Source: Omphiscola glabra
Lineage: Eukaryota; Mollusca; Gastropoda; Lymnaeidae
Length of the DNA stretch: 64,000 nt
Reading direction: 5' to 3'
NCBI GenBank assembly: GCA_964017045.1
Contig: OZ024794.1
Coordinates: forward strand, 35,693,182-35,757,181
Shown here: one piece after another, positions 11,497 to 21,868 of the stretch
Layout: every line of letters starts with the position of its first letter
Position numbering within the stretch: position 1 is the stretch's first letter
Notes under the pieces: model-generated
Databases searched by the model: none
What the model was told of the DNA's origin: nothing
What the model saw: only the letters and a program-made list of their open reading frames with translations
Program-made: the position numbers and the translations under genes

Positions 11497-11703
11497 CAGT
11501 GGTTCTCAACTTTCCTAATGCCGCGACCCCTCAACACAGTTCATCATGTTGTGGCGACCCCCACCCACAAAATTAATTTCGTTGCTACTTCATAACTGTA
11601 GAGTACGCGTGTTTTCCGATGGTCTTAGGCGACCCCAGGGAAAGGGTCGTTCGACACCCCCCCCCCCCCCAAGGGGTCGCGACCCACAGGTTGAGAACCG
11701 CTG
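11497..11703. mobile_element. SPIN-like hAT miniature element, copy 2, with perfect target duplication
   Basis: This 207-bp element starts CAGTGGTTCTCAACTTTCC and ends CAGGTTGAGAACCGCTG. It is flanked on both sides by ATTTAAAG (11489-11496 and 11704-11711), a perfect 8-bp duplication. It lies in the opposite orientation to copy 1. It carries the same landmarks: GTTGCTACTTCATAACTGTA, CCGATGGTCTTAGGCGACCC and GGTCGCGACCCACAGG. A run of C (about 11655-11670) interrupts the right inner region. No coding capacity. Confidence 0.92.
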
Positions 11704-11711
11704 ATTTAAAG

Positions 11712-12650
11712 TTTTCAACATAAGTACTTAGAATAAGTTCTGTAACAGTTAAGCCGCGTGCTGTTCTTGATGTCACATATAACAAACGCCGTCTGGTGGT
11801 CAATATGCCGTACTATTCTTCCTACCAGCACGAGCCTCTACATACAAGAGAGTTGTGTTATTCATCCAGCGATAATTGTTGACACAGCTAACACGCCCCA
11901 ATCAGGGCGCCATTTCACAAGCTGTTACTCTCGGCAAATTACATCTTTTCTGGGGACCGGGTCTCTCTCCGATGGTTTAACGGGGCTGGACTCTATAACG
12001 GTGGAAATGGTCAAACCGAAACGTTGGCGGGACTGACCACTGGGGGAGTGGGGGGGGGGGGGGTTGGTGTTTTTAGACAAGAAGTCCTCCTCATCGAGCG
12101 TGTGGCCGTGTTGACTTTGCGTCTGGGGGGTCCCGTGTTTGGTTCGGTGTTTGGTCTGCTCTCCCGGGAAGATATTGGTGGTCAGTTATTATGAAGAAGT
12201 CGCGTGAGAGTAGAGAAGGTCAAAGGTTACGGTGCTGGTGGGTGTCTGTCCGCGAAAGAGCGCGGGTGTTTTAACGCACTAAAATATCTAATGTAACCAA
12301 ATCGTGGTGACCGAGTAGTTGCGGTACAATGTAGGACGCAGAAGTCTTGTTGGATTAATTTGATATAGATCTCCTCCTTAATCTTAGGATCAGCCGTGTA
12401 GGAAGGGGGTGGGGTCGATGGGAAATCTGTTTACTGGGGGGGGGGCAGTTTCGTTCAACCTCAAGGAGGCGGCAACAATCTTGACCAATCCATGGCGGCA
12501 CTAACCCTACAGCTACGTCACGGCCTAGGATTAATTTCAATGTAGGCAAACATCTTATGGATACTTTGTGTATATTTTGTCCTCTTTTATTTTCTTAAGA
12601 ATAAAGGGAACGATTTGTTTTGTTTTTTGTTTTTTTTAAATAACAGAAAT
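11712..12650. other. Unique sequence with G-runs, no gene recognised
   Basis: About 940 bp with several G tracts (12047-12063, 12434-12443). The open frames are short and unlike any known family. Confidence 0.5.
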
Positions 12651-12651
12651 T

Positions 12652-13155
12652 TAAATGTTCGTGTTGTTAAACTAATACAAGATGATGATCCAACAATGTT
12701 CGTGTTGTTAAACTAATACAAGATGATGATCCAACAATGTTCGTGTTGTTAAATTAATACAAGATGATGATCCAACAATGTTCGTGTTGTTAAACTAATA
12801 CAAGATGATGATCCAACAATGGTCGTGTTGTTAAACTAATACAAGATGATGATCCAACAAAAACCCATCCATAACAATATTCCATCCGACGGAATGCGTC
12901 TCACCCCTTCTCAGCTTTATATTCGACCTACTTGTTTGACAGAAATATAAATGTTCATGTTGTTAAACTAATACAAGATGATGATCCAACAATGTTCATG
13001 TTGTTAAACTAATACAAGATGATGATCCAACAGTGGTCGTGTTGTTAAACTAATACTAGATGATGATCCAACAAAAACCCATCCATAATAATATTCCATC
13101 GGACGGAATGCGTCTCACCCCTTCTCTGCTTTACATACGACCTACTTGTTTGACA
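12652..13155. repeat. Compound duplication: 41-bp array plus about 95-bp spacer, present twice
   Basis: GTTCGTGTTG recurs every 41 bp from 12657 (five units), followed by a spacer starting AAACCCATCCATAACAATAT and ending CTACTTGTTTGACA. Then ACAGAAATATAAATG reopens the array with three more 41-bp units (about 12950-13074), followed by the same spacer with few changes. The whole module has been duplicated and the two copies now differ in unit number. Confidence 0.9.
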
Positions 13156-13354
13156 AGATGTCGTACAGAATTGGAAATAAGCTGGAAGATTCTTTGACAA
13201 TGTCTCAAATTATGAACTGTTAAAATTTGAAGGGGAAAATAAATTGTTAAAAATTATTACGGTATTTTTTCACAGTAAAATCCTAGATTGTCTCAGAAAG
13301 ATTCATTGTAATATATTAAATTTTTGTCTGAATAGTAATTTTTCTATTAATGTT

Positions 13355-14037
13355 TGGATTGTCCAAGGCTAAGGGTTGTCTTTGGCTTAGGGTTGTCCAA
13401 GGCTAAGGGTTGTCTTTGGCTTAGGGTTGTCCAAGGCTAAGGGTTGTCTTTGGCTTAGGGTTGTCCAAGGCTAAGGGTTGTCTTTGGCTTAGGGTTGTCC
13501 AAGGCTAAGGGTTGTCTTTGGCTTAGGGTTGTCCAAGGCTAAGGGTTGTCTTTGGCTTAGGGTTGTCCAAGGCTAAGGGTTGTCTTTGGCTTAGGGTTGT
13601 CCAAGGCTAAGGGTTGTCTTTGGCTTAGGGTTGTCCAAGGCTTACGGTTGTCCAAGGCTTAGTGTTGTCCAAGGCTAAGGGTTGTCTTTGGCTTAGGGTT
13701 GTCCAAGGCTAAGGGTTGTCTTTGGCTTAGGGTTGTCCAAGGCTAAGGGTTGTCTTTGGCTTAGGGTTGTCCAAGGCTTAGGGTTGTCCAAGGCTTAGTG
13801 TTGTCTTTGGCTTAGGGTTGTCCAAGGCTAAGGGTTGTCTTTGGCTTAGGGTTGTCCAAGGCTAAGGGTTGTCTTTGGCTTAGGGTTGTCCAAGGCTTAG
13901 GGTTGTCTTTGGCTTTGGGTTGTCCAAGGCTTAGGGTTGTCTTTGGCTTTGGGTTGTCCAAGGCTTAGGGTTGTCTTTGGCTTAGGGTTGTCTTAGGCTT
14001 AGGGTTGTCTTAGGATTAGGGTTGTCTCTTGGATTGT
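13355..14037 (-). repeat. 17-bp tandem array, orientation B (34-bp dimer), about 40 units
   Basis: On the plus strand it reads GGTTGTCCAAGGCTAAG then GGTTGTCTTTGGCTTAG. This is the reverse complement of the CCTTGG and CCAAAG variants of the array at 7738-8728. Here the two variants alternate almost regularly as a 34-bp dimer. Its 3' part (after about 13975) changes to the CCTAAG-type variant. Confidence 0.93.
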
Positions 14038-14049
14038 CTTAGAAATATT

Positions 14050-14330
14050 CATAGTAATACATAAGAATTTAGTCTGAGTGTCTGGTGTCATGAACTATTC
14101 TTTGAGTATCGAATATAGGAAAATGTCTAGTATCGCCAGAGATTATTCTTTGAGTACCGAATGTCGGCTAAATGTCTAGTATATTCATGGATTATTCTTT
14201 GAGTATCCAATATAGGCTACATGTCTAGTATCGCCGTGGATTATTCTTTGAGTATCGATTGTAGGCTAAATGTCTAGTATCCCCATGGCTAATTCTGTGA
14301 GTATCGAATACAGATGTCATGGCATGAGCA
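14050..14330. repeat. Degenerate 48-49-bp repeat, about 5 units
   Basis: ATTCTTTGAGTATCGAAT recurs at about 14096, 14144, 14193, 14242 and a decayed 14291. TAGGCTAAATGTCTAGTAT lies between. Units are 80-90 percent alike by eye, so this array is older than its neighbours. Confidence 0.8.
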
Positions 14331-14419
14331 AAGACATTCAAGCCACAATAATTTTGGAAACTAAAATTTTGGAATCAACGAAAGAGTATTTTCTTTACTA
14401 ACCCCTCCTCTAAATAGGT

Positions 14420-14552
14420 CAGGGATTCTCAACTAGTGGTGCTCGCATTATTTGTACTATTGTATTTTGTTTAGGCAAGTTAATTAAAGAAGAATAAAAC
14501 CAACATAAATCGAAAAGAGGTGCGGCGATGCAAAGCAGTATAAGCACCCCTG
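14420..14552. mobile_element. Probable hAT-like miniature, 133 bp
   Basis: The left end is CAGGGATTCTCAACTAGTGG and the reversed right end is CAGGGGTGCTTATACTGC. Both fit hAT termini. The flanks AAATAGGT and ATCTAGGA agree at 5 of 8 bases, and the right one fits the TCTAG-centred preference of many hAT elements. No coding content. Confidence 0.5.
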
Positions 14553-15300
14553 ATCTAGGAGGATATAAACGCATCGGGGATTTAAAGATGAAATAATTTT
14601 ATTTTATTTTTACTGTAAGAAAAGCATGGCTGGAAGGAAGCACAATTACTTAAAACGTCTCCTCCTATTCCCACAACTCTGCTAGTCACGTGATCGTCCC
14701 CTTTCTAACTAATTCAGAAATATTTCATTAGTAACAATCTTTTGATTCGTTTGATTTCTTTGTCAAAAACTTTTTGTGAGTGGTTTGTGCGTGTCTGTGT
14801 GTGTGTAAGTATGTGTGTGTGCGATGGATGGATTGGTGTTTGGTGGGGGTGGGGGGAGATATATATACTTTGTGACCAAACGCTCCAAAACGTGAGCCCC
14901 CTGACGTGACGGTGGACATAGTACTTCACAAAAAGAAGGTCCTCGAGGGAACTGGGAGCCTATTACAGGGCCCCAATAACTAGGTCACATTTTTAGAAGG
15001 CTTGATTATAAGATGATAAATGACCCACCATCCCGTTGAAAATGTGCTGCCAGAAAAAGAAGTGCTCGAGTATATTTCTTGTCCCTGGAGAAGTTGATGA
15101 CCAATAGAAGTCACGGACTCGCTTGGGTTTCTAGGTTATGGGAGATTTAGATGACCTAGATAAAAAATATTTACTGGCAATTGTTGTTCATATTGCCCAT
15201 CACCAGGCCAACCACTCAGCTATAGCTTCTGGGGACCAATTGAACAGACAAGTTCTTCATTTCTATTAAAATGTGCTTTTCTTTTCTACCTTTTTTTGGT
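14553..15300. other. Unique sequence, no gene recognised
   Basis: Contains a GT-rich patch at 14785-14825. No coding, RNA or repeat family recognised. Confidence 0.5.
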
Positions 15301-15378
15301 GTTGTTTCTGTTTTGTATTGACTGCAGAAGAAGGCATTAGATGTAGCCGAAATTTTCTTGTAATTCGTTTTTCCAGGT

Positions 15379-15417
<39 letters not shown>
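15301..15417 (+). repeat. Dispersed SINE-like core, copy 1, ending in a 38-T run
   Basis: A diverged copy of the core defined at 16960-17035: GTATTGACTGCAGAAGAAGG, then AGCCGAAATTTT, then CGTTTTTCCAGGTG. It runs directly into an uninterrupted T homopolymer at 15380-15417. In better copies this position is a short T-rich motif followed by CAGGTTT. Confidence 0.5.
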
Positions 15418-15419
<2 letters not shown>

Positions 15420-15663
15420 AAGCCTAAACATATTTTGGTCCACATTTTATTTACTCTGAACGGTTTGAATGCAAAAATTATAGTCAATACTATTTAAAAC
15501 TATATTATAACTTAGTCATTAACTATTGGCAAACATGATACTTAAGGAGTTATAGAATCTGCCCACCCACAACATTTACTATTTAGTCTTTAGATGTATA
15601 ATAAAAGTTACTTTCAATTAGTGTTTCCATTTATCTTTATAGCGATGCCCACTGTCAATACGA

Positions 15664-15987
15664 CAGGGGTGGACAAAATACGACCCGCGGGCCGCATGCG
15701 ACCCGGCAACTGATATTATGCGGCCCTCTTAAAATTGAAAAATTTAAAAAAAAATACTTTGTTTTTAAGTTATTTTGTTGAGTTTTACAGAATTTCATTT
15801 ACCGTTATGATTAATTTAACATTTTTGATCTTTCTAATTTGTTATTTTTTAAAAATGCTAATTTACCGATTTTAATGCAGAGAAATGTTTATCGACATGT
15901 AAAAATTGGAAATAATATACATGCGGCTCCCCAAACGCTTTTACATTTGTCAATGTGGCCCTCCGCACAAAAATTTGCCCACCCCTG
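15664..15987. mobile_element. hAT-type miniature element, 324 bp
   Basis: It begins CAGGGGTGGACAAAATACGA and its reversed right end reads CAGGGGTGGGCAAATTTTTG, so the first 9 bases are identical. CCCGCGGGCC sits in the left subterminal region, and the inside carries GCGGCCCTC and, further right, GCGGCTCCC. Flanks CAATACGA and ATTTACGA share the last five bases only, so the target duplication is decayed. No transposase. Confidence 0.78.
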
Positions 15988-16295
15988 ATTTACGACATTG
16001 GGCACTGTCCATTATTATTAACTATTAGCGATAAAATACATCGAATAAAATCGAAATAGTTGCTGTCCATTAGCAATAATATACATCTATGGTTAATCGA
16101 AATGTTAACAGCCCATTAGCAACAAAATAAACTTGTGGATTATGGCGATCGGCCATGATTTATGGGCGTCACCAACACAAAAAAAAGGTGGGGGATGAAG
16201 CTGCCAACCGATTTTGAATTGCTCAATGTAACAAAATTAATATGGGAAAGAAAAAATGAAAAATAATATTTAAATTTTAAAAAAAAAATATCTGG

Positions 16296-16505
16296 GGACA
16301 TGTTTGGATAAGACACATTGAACTGAAATCAATACCGTTATTTGGATAAGAAACATTGAACTGAAATCAATTGTGTGGATAGGATATTTAGAAATCCAAT
16401 CAACTGTTTGCATAAGACACATCGAACTCAAATTCGATGTTTGGTTAAGACACATTGAACTCAAATCAAATGTATGTATCAGAAACATTAAACTGGAATC
16501 CTCTT
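16296..16505. repeat. Degenerate repeat of about 33 bp, 6 units
   Basis: Variants of TGGATAAGACACATTGAACT-like sequence recur with 31-38 bp spacing between about 16300 and 16490. Divergence is high, so this is an old array. Confidence 0.7.
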
Positions 16506-16950
16506 TGTAGACATAGAGTTTAGAAAATTGTTAGAGCCCTGACCTGTGTGTAGACTAGGATTTTTATTCAACGTCGAGTTCTTTCGTAGAATTATCTATC
16601 CGTCTGTTTTTGTTACTGTCAAAACAAATTAACTTATCCTTTTTGGGGGAGTCTAGTCCGCAATTAGCTTTTCCTTTTTGGGGGGAGTCTAGTACGACCA
16701 CTGCTTCTTTCGAAATTGCAAGAAGGTTCTACGACGTGGATAAAGAGAATACTTGCTTTACCGCCCAGCTAGAGATGTCTTACCCGCAGACTATAAATAA
16801 GGCGGGTAATAATGGGAGAGACTGCAATAAGGTTAGCACAATGGGAAATTAGTAAAACACAATGCTCTAATCTTTTGCTGCCCTCTTGGATAATACTTCT
16901 AAGCTAAGTGCTACATTATATTTATTTATACAATTTTTAAATTTTATTCG
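16506..16950. other. Unique sequence with a small internal duplication
   Basis: CTTTTTGGGG plus GAGTCTAGT occurs twice at about 16637-16695. An 80-codon plus-strand frame at 16610-16852 has no recognisable domain, and I do not call it a gene. Confidence 0.4.
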
Positions 16951-16957
16951 TTTTTCT

Positions 16958-17038
16958 GTTTGTTCGCTGATGAAGGCTTCCTGCCGACACGTTTGTTGTT
17001 TTTTTGCGTTCCTTTTATCAGGTTTAACGTTACTGTGT
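16958..17038 (+). repeat. Dispersed SINE-like repeat core, copy 2 (best plus-strand copy)
   Basis: Reads TTTGTTCGCTGATGAAGGC, then TTCCTGCCGACACGTTTG, then GCGTTCCTTTTATCAGGTTT. The same order recurs, with variation, at seven other places in the window on both strands. The short CTGAAGAAGG...GCCGA(A/C)ACGT core resembles conserved central domains of invertebrate SINEs. No Pol III promoter was identified next to it. Confidence 0.6.
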
Positions 17039-17380
17039 TTTACTAATTTCCTATAAATAAGACGATTGACTGTGACCGGGAGACACCCAACATCAGGACA
17101 ACACCAACGAGATTTGCACGCCTTACACGATTTTTATTGGGTGGGTGTGGATTAATGGTATTACCTTTCTATTATTATACGTATTCAAGTGCTGTGAGTT
17201 AATGGAGTTTTTATTTCCTTGCATTTGATATTGTACTTTTAGATCAAAATTTAGTTTATATGTAAACGACTACTGTAATTAGCACTAGTTGGGATATCGT
17301 TCTTTCGTTATCATATTTGATCAATGGTATTGTCCCTTTGTTGTATCAATGGTATTGTCCCTTTGTTGTGGACTGCTTGT
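17039..17380. other. Unique AT-rich sequence
   Basis: Includes a two-unit repeat of TATTGTCCCTTTGTTGT near 17328-17368. No gene recognised. Confidence 0.4.
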
Positions 17381-17410
17381 GAACAAGCAATTTTAGAATC
17401 ATAATCAAAT

Positions 17411-17605
17411 TTGTGGAATCTAATTCCGGTACGTAACGAAGTCAAAACATTTTCAGCGTGTATACAAACTTATAGGCTTCGATGGATTGATGATGTGGGA
17501 AAAGATTTACCGCAGCTGGGAGTCCAAGCATTGAAAAGAAAAGCATTCGTTAGGCCGGAGTGGAAGGAAGTGGTGAGGCAGGCCAAATCCCTGCATGTGA
17601 TGTAG
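17411..17605 (+). pseudogene. 3' end of RTE-like LINE ORF2, second relic
   Basis: The frame reads LRWIDDVGKDLPQLGVQALK, then RPEWKEVVRQAKSLHVM and a stop. RW-IDDV, LGV and W..VV.QA...H are the standard last motifs of RTE-like ORF2 proteins, and they match the relic at 65-300. Upstream residues do not give GHxxRM in this frame, so the copy is truncated or shifted there. The start at 17411 is simply the first in-frame ATG, not a true start. After the stop comes GGATGGATGATG, a typical short-repeat LINE tail. Inactive. Confidence 0.72.
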
Positions 17606-17727
17606 CGCCACAGGAAGGGATGGATGATGTACACTATGCATACTTTATATGGAGAGGACTCCCTGTTCTGAACATTGACCTTTTGACCCATTGACATGTT
17701 CGAACACATACGCTTTTTATTTTTTCC

Positions 17728-17818
17728 TTTCCAGTATCTGCTGTTTGTTGTTTTTGTATCGTCTGCTGAGGAAGGTTTTTGGCCGAAACTTCCTTTTAAG
17801 CGTCCTGTCATTTCTTTT
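17728..17818 (+). repeat. Dispersed SINE-like core, copy 3
   Basis: Reads TGCTGTTTGTTG, then GTCTGCTGAGGAAGG, TTTTTGGCCGAAACTTCC, then GCGTCCTGTCATTTCTTTT. The order of motifs is the same as at 16958-17038. Confidence 0.55.
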
Positions 17819-17956
17819 CAAGCCCATTCATAATGTCTTGTTCCACTATTTATTAACCTTTATTTAGTTTCTCATATTCCGCCTCATAACCTTCTCACGT
17901 CTGAACCACGCCATATTCCGCTATCGCAGTCTACCCGACAATCGTCAAGTTGGTCA

Positions 17957-18335
17957 TCACGTGTAGTCACGTGACTTTCAGGGGTGTAGTCACGTGACTT
18001 TCAGGAGTGTAGTCACGTGACTTTCAGAGGTTTAGTCACGTGACTTTCAGGGGTGTAGTCGCGTGACTTTCATGGGTGTAATCGCGTGACTTTCAGGGGT
18101 GTAGTCACGTGACTTTCAGGGGTGTAGTCGCGTGACTTTCAGGGGTGTAGTCACGTGACTTTGAGGGGTGTAGTCACGTGACTTTCAGGGATGTAGTCAC
18201 ATGACTTTCATGGGTGTAATCGCGTGACTTTCAGGGGTGTAGTCGCGTGACTTTCAGGGGTGTAGTCGCGTGACTTTCAGGGGTGTAGTAACGTGACTTT
18301 CAGGGGTGTAGTCGCGTGACTGTCAGGGGTCTCCT
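17957..18335. repeat. 23-bp tandem array, 16 units, each with a CACGTG-type palindrome
   Basis: The unit is GTAGTCACGTGACTTTCAGGGGT (period 23, for example 17966 and 17989). The core GTCACGTGAC is a perfect 10-bp palindrome. By eye, seven units keep CACGTG, seven have CGCGTG, one has CACATG and one AACGTG. CACGTG is the E-box bound by bHLH-zip factors (USF, MITF/TFE, MYC families), and GTCACGTGAC is the CLEAR-type form. Confidence 0.93.
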
Positions 18336-19050
18336 AACCACTGTTTGGTTTTCTACCACCTGCATTGAAAGTTTATGGTTATTTTTGCCTTGCATTTGTT
18401 TTTGTCTCCTTTAACATACGAGGCTCCCTTGCAGCCGCGGTGGGTGGGTGTGGGTGTTCCTGGATCCAGATGACGGCAATGAATCAAACACCGACCACAT
18501 CAATGAAAGGTTTCTCTCCCTCATCTCCCCCACCCCCGAAACAATCATAACCACTGACCCGTGGGGGGGGGGGGGTTGCTTGCTCCTTGGGGGCGTCAAT
18601 GCAAAGGATGGTGTGATGACAATTCAAGTCGTCTATAGAGGTTAGTTTCAGGCAGAGAATTATCACCTGGGGGTCACCGATGTTCATATGAGCATAAATC
18701 AAAGGATTATGACGTCACCAGTGCTATGCTTAGAATTATGTATATAAAAAAAATGTTGTTGTTCTTTGCACCAAGGAATCATCTTTGTTTCCCTGTGCAG
18801 TTTTTTTAGCAAAAGTCTGTAAATGTTGAATTATTTTCTCTCAAAATAAAATTCTTCCTTTTTTTTTTGATGTTTTTTTTTTTTTGGAAAGGAAATGTGT
18901 ATTTTTGTTGAATTTAAAAGAAGAATGGTGTCACGGTAAGGAGAAGGGGGGGTGGGGAAGTCTCGGTAATTATGTCGATAGAACAAATGTTCTGTTCACA
19001 GTTCTGATAATTTTCAATCCAGTTTCCAGGGTTTTAAGCGTTGTTAATAT
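18336..19050. other. Unique sequence, no gene recognised
   Basis: Several overlapping short open frames on both strands around 18365-18700 have no recognisable domain. It contains G and C runs at 18528-18573 and T runs near 18858-18880. Confidence 0.45.
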
Positions 19051-19054
19051 GAAG

Positions 19055-19660
19055 ACAGTTATGAAGAGAGAAAGAGAGCAAAATGAGAGATGCGTAAAAG
19101 GTGAGAGAGACAGAGACTACAATATAAACAAACATTTAGCGTGGAAGAATAAAAGAGAGGGATGGAGACTGAGAGAGAAAGTCTGAAAAGAGAAAGAGAG
19201 AGATGGCAACTTAGAGAGAAAGGCAGAAACCGGAGGGATGGAGACTGAGAGAGAAAGTCTGAAAAGAGAGATATGGAGACTGAGTGAGAAAGTCTGAAAA
19301 GAGAGATATGGAGACTGAGAGAGAAAGTCTGAAAAGAGAGAGATGGAGACTGAGAGAGAAAGGCAGAAACCGGAGGGATGGAGACTGAGAGAGAAAGTCT
19401 GAAAAGAGAGATATGGAGACTGAGAGAGAAAGTCTGAAAAGAGAGATATGGAGACTGAGTGAGAAAGGCAGAAACCGGAGGGATGGAGACTGAGAGAGAA
19501 AGGCAGAAAAGAGAAAGAGAGAGATGGCAACTTAGAGAAAAATGCAGAAAAGAGAGATATGGAGACTGAGAGAGAAAGTCTGAAAAGAGAGATATGGAGA
19601 CTGAGTGAGAAAGGCAGAAAAGTGAAAGAGATGCCAACAGTGACAAGCGTCGTGGGGGAG
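19055..19660. repeat. Purine-rich array, irregular units of about 34-36 bp
   Basis: GGAGACTGAGAGAGAAAGTC and TGAAAAGAGAGATATGGAGA recur about 14 times, mixed with a CAGAAACCGGAGGGATGGAG variant. One strand is nearly all purine. The pyrimidine strand gives long Ser/Leu/Phe-rich frames that are artefacts of the repeat. Confidence 0.88.
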
Positions 19661-19679
19661 TAGTTACAGATTAATAAAG

Positions 19680-19894
19680 TGATAGTTTGAGAAAGTGTGA
19701 GAGAGAAATAAAGAGAAAGACATGTCAAAGGGAGAAAAAAGAGAGAAACAAGAGAGAGAGACGTGAGAAAGAGAGAGAAAAGAGAGAAAAGAGAGAGAGA
19801 GAGCGAAATAAAGAGAGATACAAACGATTTAGAAAGAGAAAGATAAGAGAGGGAGAAATTACAAAGAGAAAGAAATAGAGAGAGAAAGAGAGAA

Positions 19895-19946
<52 letters not shown>

Positions 19947-19960
19947 AAAGAGATAAATAA
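19680..19960. repeat. GA-rich simple sequence, ending in a pure (GA)n tract
   Basis: Irregular GAGAAA/AGAGAG sequence becomes a pure GA run at about 19895-19936 and then a G run. It is almost entirely purine on the plus strand, a candidate for triplex (H-DNA) formation. Confidence 0.88.
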
Positions 19961-20355
19961 CAAAGAAAATTTGAAAGTTTCAATTATTTCATCTTTGCCT
20001 TGTCAACTCCCAGTGAAGCAAAGTCGATTACCAATTTCTTTTCAAGCCTTTGGGTCTTTTGCTATACTCTCTAACTCACTGCAACTCTTTCCATTCTTTG
20101 TAAATATATTTGTAGACATCTCTGTTCTCCATGCGTTTTTGGGGTCTTTCTCGTCCTCTTGATTCTTGATGGTAACACACCAGTGCTTGTCTTGCTACAT
20201 TTGACAATCACAAGATCTCTAAACAACACTGTTGTAGCCGAGTCAATCCAAAGCTTGTGTACTTGACTTCAATCCCCCCCCCCACCAAAGAAAACGCATA
20301 CACAAGCAAAAACACCACCAGCACCCCGGGTGGATGGGACTCATTAACTTTTGAT
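19961..20355. other. Unique sequence
   Basis: No gene or family recognised. It carries a C run at 20274-20282. Confidence 0.4.
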
Positions 20356-20357
20356 GG

Positions 20358-20826
20358 CAAGCTCATCCAGGAGAAGTCAAGCTCATCCAAGAGAAGGCAA
20401 GCTCATCCAAGAGAAGGCAAGCTCATCCAAGAGAAGGCAAGCTCATCCAGGAGAAGGCAAGCTCATCCAAGAGAAGGCAAGCTCACCCAAGAGAAGTCAA
20501 GCTCATCCAAGAGAAGTCAAGCTCATCCAAGAGAAGGCAAGCTCATCCAAGAGAAGGCAAGCTCATCCAAGAGAAGGCAAGCTCATCCAAGAGAAGGCAA
20601 GCTCATCCAAGAGAAGGCAAGCTCATCCAAGAGAAGTCAAGCTCATCCAAGAGAAGGCAAGCTCATCCAAGAGAAGGCAAGCTCATCCAAGAGAAGTCAA
20701 GCTCATCCAAGAGAAGTCAAGCTCATCCAAGAGAAGGCAAGCTCATCCAAGAGAAGTCAAGCTCATCCAAGAGAAGGCAAGCTCATCCAAGAGAAGGCAA
20801 GCTCATCCAGGAGAAGGCAAGCTCAG
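20358..20826. repeat. 20-bp tandem array, about 23 units
   Basis: The unit is GGCAAGCTCATCCAAGAGAA, with a G/T change (ggcaag/gtcaag), an a/g change (ccaag/ccagg) and one CTCACC. Since 20 is not a multiple of three, frames cycle every 60 bp and encode a spurious Lys/Ser/Gln-rich 20-residue cycle. The repeat starts inside an otherwise unique region. Confidence 0.94.
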
Positions 20827-21602
20827 CAATCAAACCAGAAGATGGAGCCCCATAGGTGGTAAACCACTGACACAATGAAAAATTCCGACAACTCCTGCGA
20901 CGTGGAAGATAAAAAAAAACACAACAGATAATCTGCTCCATGCTGGTCTATTTCCATGTCATGTTGACACAGTCTTGTTATTGGATCAAACAGACAGGGG
21001 CGAGAGAGTGAGGCTGACGAAATGAGCAACTGTGCCTCACTCTAAACAGAACACAGCTCAAGTCAAGGCTACTACTCAAGAAAATTGCCTAGGCTATCTT
21101 CGCGTGCAAAGGACGAACTATAGAAGAAAAACAACAACCTTGTTGTAAGTATAAATCTTTGTGGCATCTACCGGTTAGGTTTACCGCTTTTATTAACAAA
21201 ACCCAGGGGCGGAAGGGGGAGGGGGGCACTAACTAATATTTTGTCCTCCCTAGGGGGTGTCCTTTAGGGTCGACAACAACTGCTCGGCTCACGCATTGAA
21301 AAGTATATTTTTCTTTCCTTTGATTTGTAGTCATAACCAAACTTTGACATACTCGTACAAACAAGATTTGACCAGTACTTTCCAAACTTTACTGTTAAAG
21401 GATGTTGACCTACAAGATTGACCAATTGTACCAAAAAACTTTGTCGCTGACAAGATGTTGACCTACAAGATCACCCCGTTCGATTCAATCTTTGCTGTTA
21501 ACATAAATGCCAACAAATGTGCTGCTACCAACAGCGAGACCAGCGGTGTTGTAACATAGTTTAAACCGTCGCACCAAGGTTTTCATTGCAATTTTACGTT
21601 TA
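20827..21602. other. Unique sequence, no gene recognised
   Basis: It contains CTACAAGAT plus TTGACC repeats near 21408-21470. No coding domain found. Confidence 0.45.
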
Positions 21603-21868
21603 AAACACTAACCAGAAAACTAGATGTAAACAATAGGATGAGCGCTCCCATTAAAACACTGAACAGAAAACACAATGTAAACAATAGGATGAACGCTCCC
21701 ATTAAAGCAATGAACAGAAAACACGATGTAAACAATAGGATGAACGCTCCCATTAAAACACTGAACAGAAAACACGCTGTAAACAATAGGATGAACGCTC
21801 CCATTAAAACACTGAACAGAAAACACGATTTAAACAATAGGATGAACGCTCCCATTAAAACACACCAT
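21603..21868. repeat. 51-bp tandem array, 5 units
   Basis: ATGTAAACAATAGGATGA recurs every 51 bp (21624, 21675 and onward). Units differ at one to four sites. 51 bp is 17 codons, so a stop-free frame persists on both strands; it has no domain similarity that I recognise. Confidence 0.92.

Noticed and set aside
15380..15417. Poly-A tail of a processed pseudogene (minus strand)
   Set aside because: No gene-like sequence lies on the proper side of the run, and it falls at the T-rich end of a dispersed repeat; slippage is simpler.
19059..19983. Ser/Leu/Phe-rich minus-strand frames of up to 288 codons resembling transmembrane segments
   Set aside because: The hydrophobicity comes from polypyrimidine (CT)n codons; the region is a GA/CT simple repeat.
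20257..20878. Lys/Gln/Ser-rich frames of 175-201 codons
   Set aside because: 20-bp array translated in cycling frames; no conserved start or domain.
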